A DNA stretch of 64,000 bases from DAOTWA01 sp963702935. GTDB taxonomy: Bacteria > Chloroflexota > Anaerolineae > Anaerolineales > Anaerolineaceae. The stretch covers positions 2,790,001 to 2,854,000 of the forward strand of contig OY969772.1 of NCBI GenBank assembly GCA_963702935.1. Reading direction: 5' to 3'. Of this stretch, positions 8,184 to 16,883 are shown one piece after another. Within the stretch, counting starts at the first letter, position 1. Each line of letters begins with the position of its first letter. Both the position numbers and the translations under genes were made by a program. The notes under the pieces were generated by a model. The model was not told the origin of the DNA. It saw only the letters and a list, made by a program, of their open reading frames with translations, and searched no databases.

Positions 8184-10311
8184 TTACTTCTTCGACATCG
8201 GCCGCCAGGCGGGGTTGAAGTCCCAGCCCGGGTCGGTGGTCAGGCGGGTGCGGTTCGCCCCGGTGATCGACATGATGTAGATATCGTGGTTCGTGCCGTC
8301 GGGCCAGCTTTCGAAGGCGATCCAGTATCCGTCCGGTGAAACGCTGGGCGAGGCCACGGGGCCGTCTGTCGGAGAGGAGCTGGCCGGGATGCGGAACTCC
8401 TTGCCATTTGGGTTGACGCGGTCTTCGTAGCGCATCCCCATCAGCCAGGGGACGGAATCGGTCTTGGTAGTTTGAGTAAAGAGGATGACCTGGCCGTCGG
8501 GCGTCCACACGGGGTAGGCGTCGTTCAAATCGCCGCTGAACGAGAATTGGAACTGGAGCTTGCCGGTATCGTCCGTCACCCACACCTGAGCGGCCGTGCG
8601 GTAGCGGATGAAGGCCAATTGCATGCCGATGGGAGACCAGGAAGGCTGGGCATCTTCGAAGACGCTGTTGGAAACCTGCTGCACCGCTTTGGTGGCCAGG
8701 TCCCAAAGCGTAGATTTGCGCTTTTCCGGAGCGCAGCGAGGTAAAGGCGATCTTTTTGCCGTCTGAGGACCAGGTGGGGTCGAAGTCGCCTTCGGGCGCC
8801 AGGGGCAGGGGTTGCAGGTTGCTGCCGTCCACGTTGATCGTGAACAGGCTGGCGCCCGGGTAGAGCTCGCTCTTCCCATGGCAGGGGGAGATGAATACCA
8901 GTTGGTTGCCATCCGGCGACCAATTGGGCTGGCAGGCCCCACTGGGCACGCTGGTGATCTGGCGCAGGTTGGTGCCATCCGCATCCATCATCCAGATCTG
9001 GGGCACGCCGGTGCGATCCGAAACGAAAGCCAACTGGCCGTAGCCGCCCCCAACCGGAGTCGGGGTAGGCGCGGCGGTGGGGGCCGGATAGGGCGCTGCG
9101 GTCTCGGTGGGGCTGGGCAAGGGCGGCGGAGCCACGGTTTTCGTGGGCGAGCTGGGCGTCGTCGTCTCGGCGACCGAAATAGTTTGTGCGGTTGGGGAGA
9201 CCCCCGGCGTGGAGGTCGGGGTAGAGGTCACGAACATTGCCAGGACGCTGTGCGCCAGGTCGGGGCGATAGGTATAGATGGCCGCTGCCCCTCCTCCGAG
9301 GACCAGCAGCAACGTGACGAGCAGCAACACGCACCCCGAATTATTGCGGGTGCGCCGGATGGGCCGGGAGCGCGGCGGGCTGGCCGGCTCTTCGAAGCCC
9401 TGGCCGATGCCCAGGGGAGAGGGCGGTTCTGCGATGGGGATCGAGGAGAGCTCTTCTGGCGGGGCCGGGGAGACCGATTGTTGTCTCTTGAGGCTGCGGG
9501 TGGTGTGGTTGGCGTCCAGCAGCGCTTGCTTGAATTCTTCTGCGCTTTGGAAGCGGTCGTCCGAGCGCAGCGAGAGGGATTTCTCGATGGCGCTGGCCAG
9601 GCGCTTGCTGATCTTGGGGTCGATCTTGCGCAAGGGGGTCAGCTCGGCGTTTCCCGTGGCGCGCGCCAGTCCGTCTTCAGGGATGACGCCGGTCAGGGCC
9701 GCGTATAAGGTGGAGCCTAAGGAATAGATGTCCGAGCGGGGATCGGTGCGGGCCGTGCCGTATTGTTCCGGAGGAGAATAGCCCGGCGTCATGGCCCGCG
9801 CGCCGGTAGTGGTGGCTTGCTTGTCGTGCATCAGCTTGGCCAGGCCGAAGTCCACCAGGACGATATTTCCATCCGGGGTGATCTTGACGTTGCCCGGCTT
9901 GATGTCGCGGTGCACCACCGGTGGGCGGCGCGTGTGCAGATAGGACAGAGCGTCACAGATGGCCGCGCCGATCAGGATCACATCGTTTTCGGGCAGGGTG
10001 CCGATGCGATCCATACGCTCCCGCAAATCCTCCCCTTCGATGAAGTCCATCACCAGGTACTGTCCCTGGCCTTCGATGACGAAATGGTCACCGACCCGGG
10101 GAAGATTTGGGTGGCGCAGGCTGGCTAGAATACTGGCTTCGTGGCGAAACTGGCGTGCGTATTCATCGGTCAGAAACAGGTTTTCTTTAACTGCTACGGT
10201 GACCCCCAGGTTTTCGTCCTGTGCACGGTAGACAGCGCCCATTCCGCCTTGGCCCAGTACGTCGATGATGTGGTAGCGGTTATTGAGAAGCGCGCCTCGT
10301 TCGAGTGTCAT
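8184..10311 (-). CDS. Ser/Thr kinase fused to extracellular TolB/PD40-type propeller (frame break at about 8705)
   Basis: The protein has an N-terminal Hanks kinase (K42, HRDIKPGN with D136, DFG 154-156, TPGYSPPEQYG), then a Ser/Pro linker, one membrane span (GCVLLLVTLLLVLGGGAAAIY), a Thr/Pro-rich spacer, and beta-propeller repeats with PD40 signatures such as GQLAFVSDRTGVPQIWMMDADG and WSPDGNQLVFIS. After residues SGKAQIYA the frame is lost; the neighbouring frame resumes with WDLATKAVQQVSNSVFEDAQPSW and ends with the last repeats at 8184. Removing one T of a TTT run (AAA at 8705-8707 on the + strand) restores a continuous propeller, so an assembly indel is the simplest reading. The propeller may sense envelope ligands; this is inference. 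Confidence 0.85.
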
Positions 10312-10391
10312 GCTCTGCTTTGGCCTTAAGCTTTAAACTTGCTCATGGATTTTAACCCATCTTGATGAATTTGGGTATCGTAAAGACGTGC

Positions 10392-10397
10392 TATAAT
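10392..10397 (+). promoter_or_regulatory. Candidate -10 element (TATAAT) upstream of the Thr/Pro membrane protein
   Basis: A perfect TATAAT lies 39 bases before the ATG at 10437. An upstream TTGGGT is at only 15 bases spacing, so the -35 is weak. It sits in the divergent gap between the kinase gene and the + strand gene. Confidence 0.5.
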
Positions 10398-10436
10398 TTC
10401 ACCCAATCAGCGGCCACTCTGACCGGTGAGGAAAAC

Positions 10437-11405
10437 ATGAACTTAGATATCCATTCAGCCGTCCAAACTGCTTTCCTGGTCGCGGTAGCAGGCACAGTCA
10501 TCAGCTTTTTCCTCGGCCTACGCTCCCTCCGCTCGGGGGCGCGTCTGCCATTCTTCCGCAAGCGGCGGGATAGGATGATGCGGGGGTGGCAATTGATTTT
10601 TTCTGCCCTGGCGCTGGTCGTGGTGGCCTTCTTCCTGAATCGTTATGCCGAGCCGGCCATCTACAGCTTTTACGCGCCTTCTCCCACGGTCACCCAAACG
10701 CCCACCATCACGCTCACGCCCACCATCACGCTCACGCCTACTATTACCCTCACGCCCACCATCACGACTACCCCGGCGATCACCAACACGCCCATGATGC
10801 CTCCGGCGATTGAGACCCAGTTCCAGAGCACGGCCTTGCCCAACCCGGAGGCAGTCTTCTCTCCGCTGGTCTTTGGCCAGAAGATCGGGGAGGACAACCA
10901 GCCCACCGACCCGGCCACCGAATTCAAGAATCCTGTCGGGCACCTGTATGCCACCTTCAGCTTCAACAATATGACCAACGGCTCGCAATGGTCGGCTTTG
11001 TGGTATCGGGGAACCGAGCTGGTCTATTACGAGTCTTATCCCTGGCAGGGCGGCACCGGGGGGTACGGCTATTCGGATTGGAATCCGTCTCCCGATCAGT
11101 GGTTGCCCGGAGATTATGAAGTGCAGGTCTTCGTCGGCGACGCCTGGAAACAATCCGGCTTCTTCACGGTAACCGGGGCAGCCCCCACGCCCCAGGCCAC
11201 TCCCACGCCCACCTGGACGCTAGGACCTTCACCGACCGCTTCGAATACGCCTACGGCCACCAATACGGCTACGCCCCTGGCTACCGGCACGCCCACGCGC
11301 ACCCCTCTGCCAACTTCCACCCCCTATCCCACTTTGACTCCGCGCCCATCGGATACCCACTGGCCGACGGCCACCCAGGCGCTTACGCCGCGGCCGCCCG
11401 GCTGA
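10437..11405 (+). CDS. Membrane protein with Thr/Pro repeats and an extracellular beta-sandwich-like domain
   Basis: I do not recognise a named family. From the ATG at 10437, preceded by GTGAGGAAAAC, the 322-residue protein has two hydrophobic segments (AVQTAFLVAVAGTVISFFLG and GWQLIFSALALVVVAFFLN). A low-complexity spacer follows, encoded by an 18-base unit repeated about four times (10698-10769; protein words LTPTIT). Next is a globular part with VGHLYATFSFNNMTNGSQWSALWYRG and WLPGDYEVQVFVGDAWKQSGFFTV, a layout seen in surface-exposed domains that describe forces or ligand binding. A second Thr/Pro-rich tail ends the protein. It is convergent with the SPFH-like pair. An in-frame start at 10362 is less likely. 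Confidence 0.7.
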   Translation: MNLDIHSAVQTAFLVAVAGTVISFFLGLRSLRSGARLPFFRKRRDRMMRGWQLIFSALALVVVAFFLNRYAEPAIYSFYAPSPTVTQTPTITLTPTITLTPTITLTPTITTTPAITNTPMMPPAIETQFQSTALPNPEAVFSPLVFGQKIGEDNQPTDPATEFKNPVGHLYATFSFNNMTNGSQWSALWYRGTELVYYESYPWQGGTGGYGYSDWNPSPDQWLPGDYEVQVFVGDAWKQSGFFTVTGAAPTPQATPTPTWTLGPSPTASNTPTATNTATPLATGTPTRTPLPTSTPYPTLTPRPSDTHWPTATQALTPRPPG

Positions 11406-11421
11406 GCCGGCTTCTCTGAGG

Positions 11422-12781
11422 TCATGGCTTCTTCGTCTCGGGCGAAGGCGCCTGCCCTTCTTCCAGCTCTCCCAGGTGGGTGTGCTCCGCCATCGATTTG
11501 AGAATCTCGGCGATGCGCGTGATGATCAGGTTGCGCAAGTTCTGTTTGCGATTGGAGCTGGTGGTCAGCTCGTTGACCGCCTTGATGATGCTGTCCAGCA
11601 TCTCCACCTGGGCGTCTGCGCGCCCGATCTCCTGGTACTGGATGCGGGCCGCGTCCGTGTAAGCGCGCAGCAGAATTCGTGTCGCCCGCCCAGCGGGTGC
11701 GCCAGGCTTCCAGGCGTTCCTTATCGACGGACTGGTCGGGAAGATCGAAATAGCCGATATTGATCCATAGCAGCTCGGCCCCATAGCGCTCGAGCTGCGC
11801 GCGCATTTGGGAGGAATACAATTGTTCCTGTAAGGCGCCGCGCGGATCCAGGTTTTTCATGCGAGGGGCGGTGAGATAATCGACGCGGTTCTGGTTGATG
11901 TAACGCACGATCGCGCCGCGAATGGCGCGCTTGACCTCGTCTTCCCAGCTTTGTAAGCCATCCCTGGTGACCAGGCGATTGGTGGCCATGTTTTCCACCG
12001 CCCGGATCGAGAACGGGTAGGGGTTTTCTTCCGTTCGCCGCGTCACTGACTGGCCGGCGGATTGAGGCGATTCGCCATGGACGTGGAAGCAGATGCGGAA
12101 GCGATACTGCACGTCCCTCACCAGCACTTCGATGCCCTCCTGGCTGATGGTGTGGATCTCGTCGATGCGGTCCTGATGATCTTGCAGGTTGACGATCTCG
12201 CGGATGGTCTCGAAGCGCTGCAAGAGCTGCCTGCCGTTGGGGCGGATGCGCAGGTCGCCCAGGGAAGATTCGAAGATCACCGCATTGCCGGGATTGACGG
12301 TCAGTATTCCGGGGCCGCCGATCACCTCCAGGGAGCTGACGCTTTCGGGGTCTTTTTCGATCACGCCTTTATTGACCAGCAGGCGGGGAGCGTCCAGGCC
12401 GAAGAGCGAGCTGAGCAGGTAGCTGAGGGCCATCCAAAAAGTGGGCAGCGCATAGATGTCTTGCAGGTAGCTGGCTCCCAACGCCAGGACGGCCACCAGG
12501 GCGGCCAGGGGTGGCAGCGCGTAACGCAGCACGTTGCCGGACAGGAAGAAGGCGACCAGGCGCAGAAACAACCTGGGCATCAAGGAGAGCAGCAGGCTGC
12601 CGGCTTGCCAGCGGGCGGCCACCGCGTTGGTGCTCGGCCATTCGAAGAATATCCCGCCGATCAAGAGAATCAGGATGAAGCCGGCCAGGACGAGGAGCAA
12701 GCGGCGCCCGGCCCAGCCCTGATCCCCAAAGATCAGGTTGTGCAAGACGGATTGGGTGCGCTCGTTGGGCTTCACTCTCAT
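11422..12781 (-). CDS. SPFH/band-7-like membrane protein B (frame break near 11680)
   Basis: Several hydrophobic segments near the N-terminus (including LLLVLAGFILILLIGGIFF) are followed by a region resembling band-7/SPFH proteins: GGPGILTVNPGNAVIFESSLGDLRI, then a long mixed segment and a helical C-terminus (RAYTDAARIQYQEIGRADAQVEMLDSIIKAVNEL). The frame breaks after RTRWAGDT. The adjacent frame continues with RILLRAYTDAARIQYQEIG and ends PSPETKKP at 11422, so a one-base indel around 11678-11682 is likely. It lies 12 bases downstream of a second protein with the same architecture, with which it probably forms a hetero-oligomer. The SPFH assignment rests on pattern recognition only. Confidence 0.65.
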
Positions 12782-12793
12782 TGGTGTGCCTGT

Positions 12794-14461
12794 TTACCCT
12801 TCGGGATTGTCGGGCGTGCCTTCGTCGGGCAGGAAGAAGGGGCGCAAGTTGTTGAGGATGTTGATCATGTCCTTGGGGAGCAGCTCGTGGACGGTGGGCT
12901 CGCTGGCCATGCTCTCCAGCGCCTGGAAGAGGCGCAGGATGGTCACCTCCTGCGAGTAATGGGTTTCATTGAGGATCTTGGACAGGCGCAAGATCATCTC
13001 TTGCTGGGCTTCGGCCCGCGCCTGGTTGCGGATCTGGTTGGCCTGGCGCTCGTTATTGGCCCGGGCGATCTCGATTTCCTTGTGCCAATGCGCCTGCCAG
13101 TATTCCAGGCGCTGCTTGCGGATCACTTCACTGGTGGGCGTCAGCTCGCCGAAGCCGCTGGAGAGGATCTTGATGCCGCAGTCGCGCAGGAACCTGCCGG
13201 ATTTGAATTCCTGAACGGGGTAGCGCAGGACGCTGCCTTCGTCCCACACCTGGTCGCTCTCCATCAGCACGCCGTCCGTGCGCATCACGAGCTGGTAGGA
13301 GAGAATCCCTTCGATCTGCATCAGGCGGCTGAACTTCAATTTCAGCTCGTCCAGGGCGATCCGGTTCTGGGCGTTAGGGTTATACAGCTCGTCGTAATTC
13401 TCCCGCGAGAGCAGATTGCGGAAGATGTTGGCGGAATATTCCGCCGGCAATTCGCTCCAGTCGGCGACGTGGCCTCCATCTTCCAGCGGCTGGTGAAAGA
13501 TGGCGTTGAACACCCGCTCCTTGTTGAAGTCCGGCTTAAGCCCGGAGAAGGATTTGGGCCGCGATTGCACGCTCAAATTGGCCGCCGGGGTGGCCCCGGC
13601 CACCCGGCGAAAATAGCCGAAGAGCACGCGCACTTCTTCGGGGTTCAGCCACTCCTCCAGGCGCACGATTTTCTGGGCGGGGTGTTCCTGAGTGGCAGGC
13701 AGCTCTTCCAGGTAGACCAGCTTGAAAGTGAATTCCGGATCGCCGCAATAGGTGACCATCACCGCATCTGGCGGCTGGCCGAGGGTGAAGATGGTGTTTA
13801 CGCTGGTCTCTACCTCGATGCCGTCCAGGGTATAGGCCAGCACCCCCGATTTCGCGCGTATCTGGGTGCGCAGATCGACGCTCCCGCGCACGATTTCTGC
13901 CTGGCGGGTGAAGGCCACCCCCGATCCCACGATGCGGGAGCGGGCTTTCCGGTTCTCCACGCCATCGTTCTTGCTCGCGGCCGGCCTGGGTTGGTTTCTC
14001 ATCTCCAGCGCCACCGCGCTATTGGCGTGCACGAAGACCACGCCGGGCGCGTCGCTTTCCAGCTCTTCAGGGGTGGCCCCCGACTTGCCGTCCTTCACGA
14101 AGATGGTCGGGCTGTCCCGGTGGCGGAGGTGGTAAAAGAAGCGCTGGCGCAGCTCAACGCGTTGCTGGCGCTCCTGGATGGGAAGGATGAAGGCGAGCGC
14201 AGCGTCCAGGGACTGGTTGAAGATCAGCCAGAAGCCGATCACGAAGGCGAAAAAGAGCACCCCGATGGCGCGAAAGATGTCTCCCCAGGGGGGAATGGCC
14301 GCCCCCTGCGGCGCCAGGATCAATTGCAGGAATCCCCTGGCCGTTTTTAACAGCAAGCTGATCTCTCCCCAGAATGCGATCAGGTTGAGGAGGGCCAGAA
14401 AGGCGAGCACGACGCCAATCCAGAAGCTCTTCCTTTGATAAAAGCGTTGCTCGTCGATCAT
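12794..14461 (-). CDS. SPFH/band-7-like membrane protein A
   Basis: This 555-residue protein starts with two membrane spans (SFWIGVVLAFLALLNLIAFWG and AIGVLFFAFVIGFWLIF). A region with SPFH-like features follows: APGVVFVHANSAVALEMRNQ, GVAFTRQAEIVRGSVDLRTQ and SGVLAYTLDGIEVETSVNTIFTLG. The C-terminus is a long charged helix (EYWQAHWHKEIEIARANNERQANQIRNQARAEAQQEM), the usual coiled-coil part of flotillin-like proteins. The gene is first in a two-gene unit with the paralogous protein at 11422. A consensus-like promoter lies about 140 bases upstream. Function in membrane microdomain organisation is inferred from architecture; the family match is remote. Confidence 0.65.
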   Translation of the reverse strand: MIDEQRFYQRKSFWIGVVLAFLALLNLIAFWGEISLLLKTARGFLQLILAPQGAAIPPWGDIFRAIGVLFFAFVIGFWLIFNQSLDAALAFILPIQERQQRVELRQRFFYHLRHRDSPTIFVKDGKSGATPEELESDAPGVVFVHANSAVALEMRNQPRPAASKNDGVENRKARSRIVGSGVAFTRQAEIVRGSVDLRTQIRAKSGVLAYTLDGIEVETSVNTIFTLGQPPDAVMVTYCGDPEFTFKLVYLEELPATQEHPAQKIVRLEEWLNPEEVRVLFGYFRRVAGATPAANLSVQSRPKSFSGLKPDFNKERVFNAIFHQPLEDGGHVADWSELPAEYSANIFRNLLSRENYDELYNPNAQNRIALDELKLKFSRLMQIEGILSYQLVMRTDGVLMESDQVWDEGSVLRYPVQEFKSGRFLRDCGIKILSSGFGELTPTSEVIRKQRLEYWQAHWHKEIEIARANNERQANQIRNQARAEAQQEMILRLSKILNETHYSQEVTILRLFQALESMASEPTVHELLPKDMINILNNLRPFFLPDEGTPDNPEG

Positions 14462-14600
14462 TGCTCATCCTGCCGGGCAGGGGAGTGAGTCTCGGCGCTG
14501 ACGGGATCGCAACCCATTCGCCACTGAACCCCCACACCTGGGACTTGTCCGCGTGATAGGAGCCACTTCCGGGCGGATGACCACCCGGGTGGCATTCATC

Positions 14601-14630
14601 AGTATATACTTTGGCCTTCAGATTTGTCAA
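14601..14630 (-). promoter_or_regulatory. Sigma-70-type promoter for the SPFH-like pair
   Basis: On the minus strand TTGACA (14630-14625) and TATACT (14606-14601) are separated by 18 bases. The transcript would have a leader of about 130 bases before the start at 14461. The leader contains the palindrome CCACCCGGGTGG and other GC-rich stems; I do not recognise it as a known riboswitch. Confidence 0.6.
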
Positions 14631-14703
14631 GGCGTCCCGGCGGTTAGCGTTGGGGAAGAAAAAGGGGTGTAATTCGGGAAGAAGTCTGTTAGAATTCACG
14701 TCC

Positions 14704-15375
14704 ATGGAAGAGTATGTGAAAGTTGAGTTCCACTGCCACACAGTCTTCTCGAAAGACAGCCTGCTCAGGCCGGAAGATCTGCTGGCTGCCTGCGTCCGCA
14801 AGGGCATTGGCCGGGTAGTCATTACCGATCACAACGCCATCGCCGGCGCGCTGCGCGCCAGCGAGCTGGACCCTCAGCGGGTGATCGTGGGGGAAGAGCT
14901 CATGACGCAGAAAGGCGAGCTGCTGGCGTCGTTCGTGCAGGAGCGCGTGCCGCCCGGCCTGCCTCCCCTGGAAGCCATCGCTCGCCTGCGGGAGCAGGGC
15001 GCCTTTATCAGCGTCTCGCATCCCTTCGACGCGCAGCGCAACGGCGCCTGGAAGCTCGCCGACCTGGAGGAGATCGCTCCACTCGTGGACGCCATCGAGA
15101 CTTTCAACGCGCGCTGCCTGTCCGGCGAGTATAACCGCCGGGCGCAGGAATACGCCCGGCAGCGCGGCCTGGCGGGCACAGCCGGCTCGGATGCGCACGC
15201 CGCCTTTGAGCTGGGCCGGGCTACCCTGCTCCTGCCGGAGTTCGAGGGCGCCGCCGGCCTGCGCGGGGTCATCCGCCAGGGACGCTTCGAAGGGAGGCTT
15301 TCCAGCCCGTGGGTGCATTGGGTATCCGTCTACGCCAGGTGGAGGAAAAGCTTTTCCCCGGTTAGGCTTGACTGA
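14704..15375 (+). CDS. PHP-domain metal-dependent phosphoesterase
   Basis: The 223-residue protein is a compact PHP domain of the kind found in phosphoesterases such as TrpH-like 5'-3' nucleases. Metal-ligand motifs are visible: EFHCHTVFSKDS at the N-terminus, VVITDHNAIAGAL, EELMTQKGE, ISVSHPFDAQ and the C-terminal GSDAHAAFELG. I choose the ATG at 14704 because motif 1 follows directly; an upstream extension to 14611 lacks domain content. A TAGAAT hexamer at 14690-14695 lies only eight bases before the ATG and no ribosome binding site is seen, so the message may be leaderless. Substrate unknown. Confidence 0.85.
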   Translation: MEEYVKVEFHCHTVFSKDSLLRPEDLLAACVRKGIGRVVITDHNAIAGALRASELDPQRVIVGEELMTQKGELLASFVQERVPPGLPPLEAIARLREQGAFISVSHPFDAQRNGAWKLADLEEIAPLVDAIETFNARCLSGEYNRRAQEYARQRGLAGTAGSDAHAAFELGRATLLLPEFEGAAGLRGVIRQGRFEGRLSSPWVHWVSVYARWRKSFSPVRLD

Positions 15376-15377
15376 TT

Positions 15378-15434
15378 GGGAAGATTGCATAGAATTAACC
15401 CCGGGGGGCGGTGGCGGAATTGGCAGACGCAGTG
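15378..15434 (+). repeat. Left arm of a perfect 57-bp inverted repeat
   Basis: Bases 15378-15434 cover the region just upstream of tRNA-Leu plus its first 30 bases. The exact reverse complement occurs at 15522-15578, with 87 bases between the arms. The arms contain the putative tRNA promoter word TAGAAT (15390-15395) and the tRNA 5' acceptor and D arm. Confidence 0.95.
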
Positions 15435-15488
15435 GACTTAAAATCCACCGACCGTAAGGTCTTGTGGGTTCGACCCCCACCCGCCCTA
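15405..15488 (+). tRNA. tRNA-Leu (anticodon TAA)
   Basis: A complete class II tRNA folds here. The acceptor strand GGGGCGG (15405-15411) pairs with CCGCCCT (15481-15487), with a G-U first pair. The D arm is at 15414-15430, and the anticodon arm GTGGA-CTTAAAA-TCCAC has TAA at 15439-15441. A long variable arm with GACC/GGTC and a T arm GTGGG-TTCGACC-CCCAC follow. The discriminator A is at 15488 and no CCA is encoded. The 3' part is the integration site of the element to the right: it is duplicated at 20007-20068. Confidence 0.95.
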
Positions 15489-15490
15489 CT
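15429..15490 (+). repeat. Left attachment repeat (attL core, 62 bp)
   Basis: This is identical over 62 bases to 20007-20068. It spans from the end of the tRNA D stem through the anticodon, variable and T arms to two bases past the discriminator. Recombination here regenerates a full tRNA gene at the left end. Confidence 0.93.
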
Positions 15491-15521
15491 TAGAACCTCC
15501 CTATTGATTCATGGGGAGGTT

Positions 15522-15578
15522 CACTGCGTCTGCCAATTCCGCCACCGCCCCCCGGGGTTAATTCTATGCAATCTTCCC
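15522..15578 (-). repeat. Right arm of the 57-bp inverted repeat (inverted tRNA-Leu 5' part)
   Basis: This is the exact reverse complement of 15378-15434, placed just inside the left end of the element. The rest of 15489-15774 has no gene; it holds a GAACCTCCC/GGGGAGGTTC stem around 15494-15521 and a CCCACGCT-containing stretch near 15640-15667. The copy cannot make a functional tRNA because its 3' part is missing. Confidence 0.9.
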
Positions 15579-15774
15579 TAACGTGGTGGTGTCATTGTGG
15601 GGATTGCTCAAAGGGAAATTTTGATAATCCCCTGTTTTATAAAAGCGTGGGGTGGTCAATCCCACGCTCTCTATTTTACACTCGTTGTCAAGTAATTTCA
15701 TCACCTCAAACCATCCCCCTGTAAGGGCGATTTTGTCGTCATGACTCTTCTCAAGGCTGTAAACTTATTGCTCC

Positions 15775-16182
15775 TCAACTCTTTTTCTCATCTTCCTGAA
15801 TATCCCGCATCATATTCAAAAGGACAGTCGAATTGGCCTCTTCCTCAGTGATAGGTTTGCTGGGCGAAACCTTCCCTTCCAATCCAACCAGCTTCAATAT
15901 CTGAATGGCAACGTCGGCTTTGAGCTTCGATTTCTCAACCCCGTTCGTGAGTTGTTCATCCAAAACTTCGAGCGCTCTACCTGCTAAGGCCCGCAATTGG
16001 TCAAGCTGAGTTTCCCTCAATGCACTTCGCCTCTGGCTTAGCTCGGAGATAAAGGCGGGGTCTCTCCTCGACCAATCCCTCACGGGTTGGCCTAATTCTT
16101 TGCTTACTTCGGTTGGCGACTTGCCCATCAACAACAAATCAATCGCTTGTTCCTGTTCGGTGGAAATCTTCTTAGTAGACAT
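15775..16182 (-). CDS. Small HTH-like protein resembling phage terminase small-subunit/phBC6A51-type proteins
   Basis: This 135-residue protein begins with a segment that reads like a helix-turn-helix: TEQEQAIDLLLMGKSPTEVSKELGQPVRDWSRRDPAFISELSQRR. That layout (repetitive-locus 'GKS..EVA..LG', then 'W.RRDPAF') is familiar from small DNA-binding proteins annotated as terminase small subunits or phBC6A51-type HTH proteins. The middle is helical (LDQLRALAGRALEVLDEQL) and the tail is acidic. The gene is last in a four-gene, minus-strand set and overlaps the preceding gene by 11 bases. No large terminase gene is present, so a regulatory role is as likely as a packaging role. The assignment is by pattern only. 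Confidence 0.65.
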   Translation of the reverse strand: MSTKKISTEQEQAIDLLLMGKSPTEVSKELGQPVRDWSRRDPAFISELSQRRSALRETQLDQLRALAGRALEVLDEQLTNGVEKSKLKADVAIQILKLVGLEGKVSPSKPITEEEANSTVLLNMMRDIQEDEKKS

Positions 16183-16489
16183 TGCTATATACCTCCACTG
16201 CCGAAAACGCCTTAGAAACGCTCTGGGAGTTGTCTACGGGTATTCCAACGGGGAGCGGCGACTCCAACGCCAGGAACATGCCCAGGCTCACTACCAGACG
16301 AAAGGCATCCTGCTCGTCCAGGTTCAACTTCACGGAAAGCTCTTCCACAATGGCGTGTAGCTTTTCAGCTTCCTCTCGCGGCAAAGCCCGGTAAGCATCC
16401 TGTGCCGAAGTCTCGATGTGATGGCTCAGTGCGTGCGCGGCCAATTGCTTTTCGCTTCGTTCTTGAAAATAGTCCAGAACTGCACCCAT
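16172..16489 (-). CDS. Hypothetical helical protein of the element
   Basis: I do not recognise this 105-residue protein. From the ATG at 16489 (preceded by AAAGGGAA) it is mainly helical and charged, with the segment REEAEKLHAIVEELSVKLNLDEQDAFRLVVSLGMFLALESPLPVG in the middle. A longer in-frame reading to 16687 has no plausible start signal. It overlaps the HTH-like gene downstream by 11 bases, which supports real coding and translational coupling. Placement between a coiled-coil protein and an HTH protein suggests a small accessory or regulatory subunit; no function can be assigned. Confidence 0.6.
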   Translation of the reverse strand: MGAVLDYFQERSEKQLAAHALSHHIETSAQDAYRALPREEAEKLHAIVEELSVKLNLDEQDAFRLVVSLGMFLALESPLPVGIPVDNSQSVSKAFSAVEVYSNVY

Positions 16490-16565
16490 TTCCCTTTTCC
16501 CTTTCCGGGGGAGCAGGCCAATCCCTGCTCCCCCAACGCTATCTTCAGGAGGATTCGATAATTGC

Positions 16566-16883
16566 CTAATCAATTGCGCCCATTGAACGGGAAGCCTTTC
16601 TCTCTGCCCGCTCGATAACCTCAAACCGCCGCCGTGCATCCAGAACGCGCTGATACATGGTACGCTCAAACCGCTCCTGAGCCTCAATCACGGTTCGGAG
16701 ATTTTGCCGCTCCAAAGCCCATCCAGGAATGTCCTTCACTCCCAAACCCTCAAACCTGGCCTCCAATGCCTCTAATTTCTTGCGGTTTTCCCCTAAAGCG
16801 AGGGAAATTTCATGCCCCAACGCTTTCACCTGCTTATACTCATCCTCGGCCACACTTGTTTTCGATTTGCCCAAAATGCTCAT
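16566..16883 (-). CDS. Hypothetical coiled-coil protein of the element
   Basis: This is a 105-residue, highly charged, predicted coiled-coil protein (EYKQVKALGHEISLALGENRKKLEALEARFEGL and LERQNLRTVIEAQERFERTMYQRVLDARRRFEVIERAERKA). No membrane span or known motif is visible. Its start codon overlaps the stop of the HExxH protein gene by four bases (ATGA), so the two are translationally coupled. The function is unknown; such proteins often act as scaffolds or partners of the neighbouring product. Confidence 0.65.
   Translation of the reverse strand: MSILGKSKTSVAEDEYKQVKALGHEISLALGENRKKLEALEARFEGLGVKDIPGWALERQNLRTVIEAQERFERTMYQRVLDARRRFEVIERAERKASRSMGAID

Noticed and set aside
12062..14350. 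762-codon open frame on the + strand opposite the SPFH-like genes
   Set aside because: It mirrors two minus-strand genes that have signal, membrane and helix patterns; the antisense protein is rich in His, Gln and Ala without domains.
14462..14600. T-box leader in front of the SPFH-like gene
   Set aside because: A GGGTGGTCATCCGC word recalls the T-box bulge but does not match the consensus, and the downstream gene is not amino-acid related.
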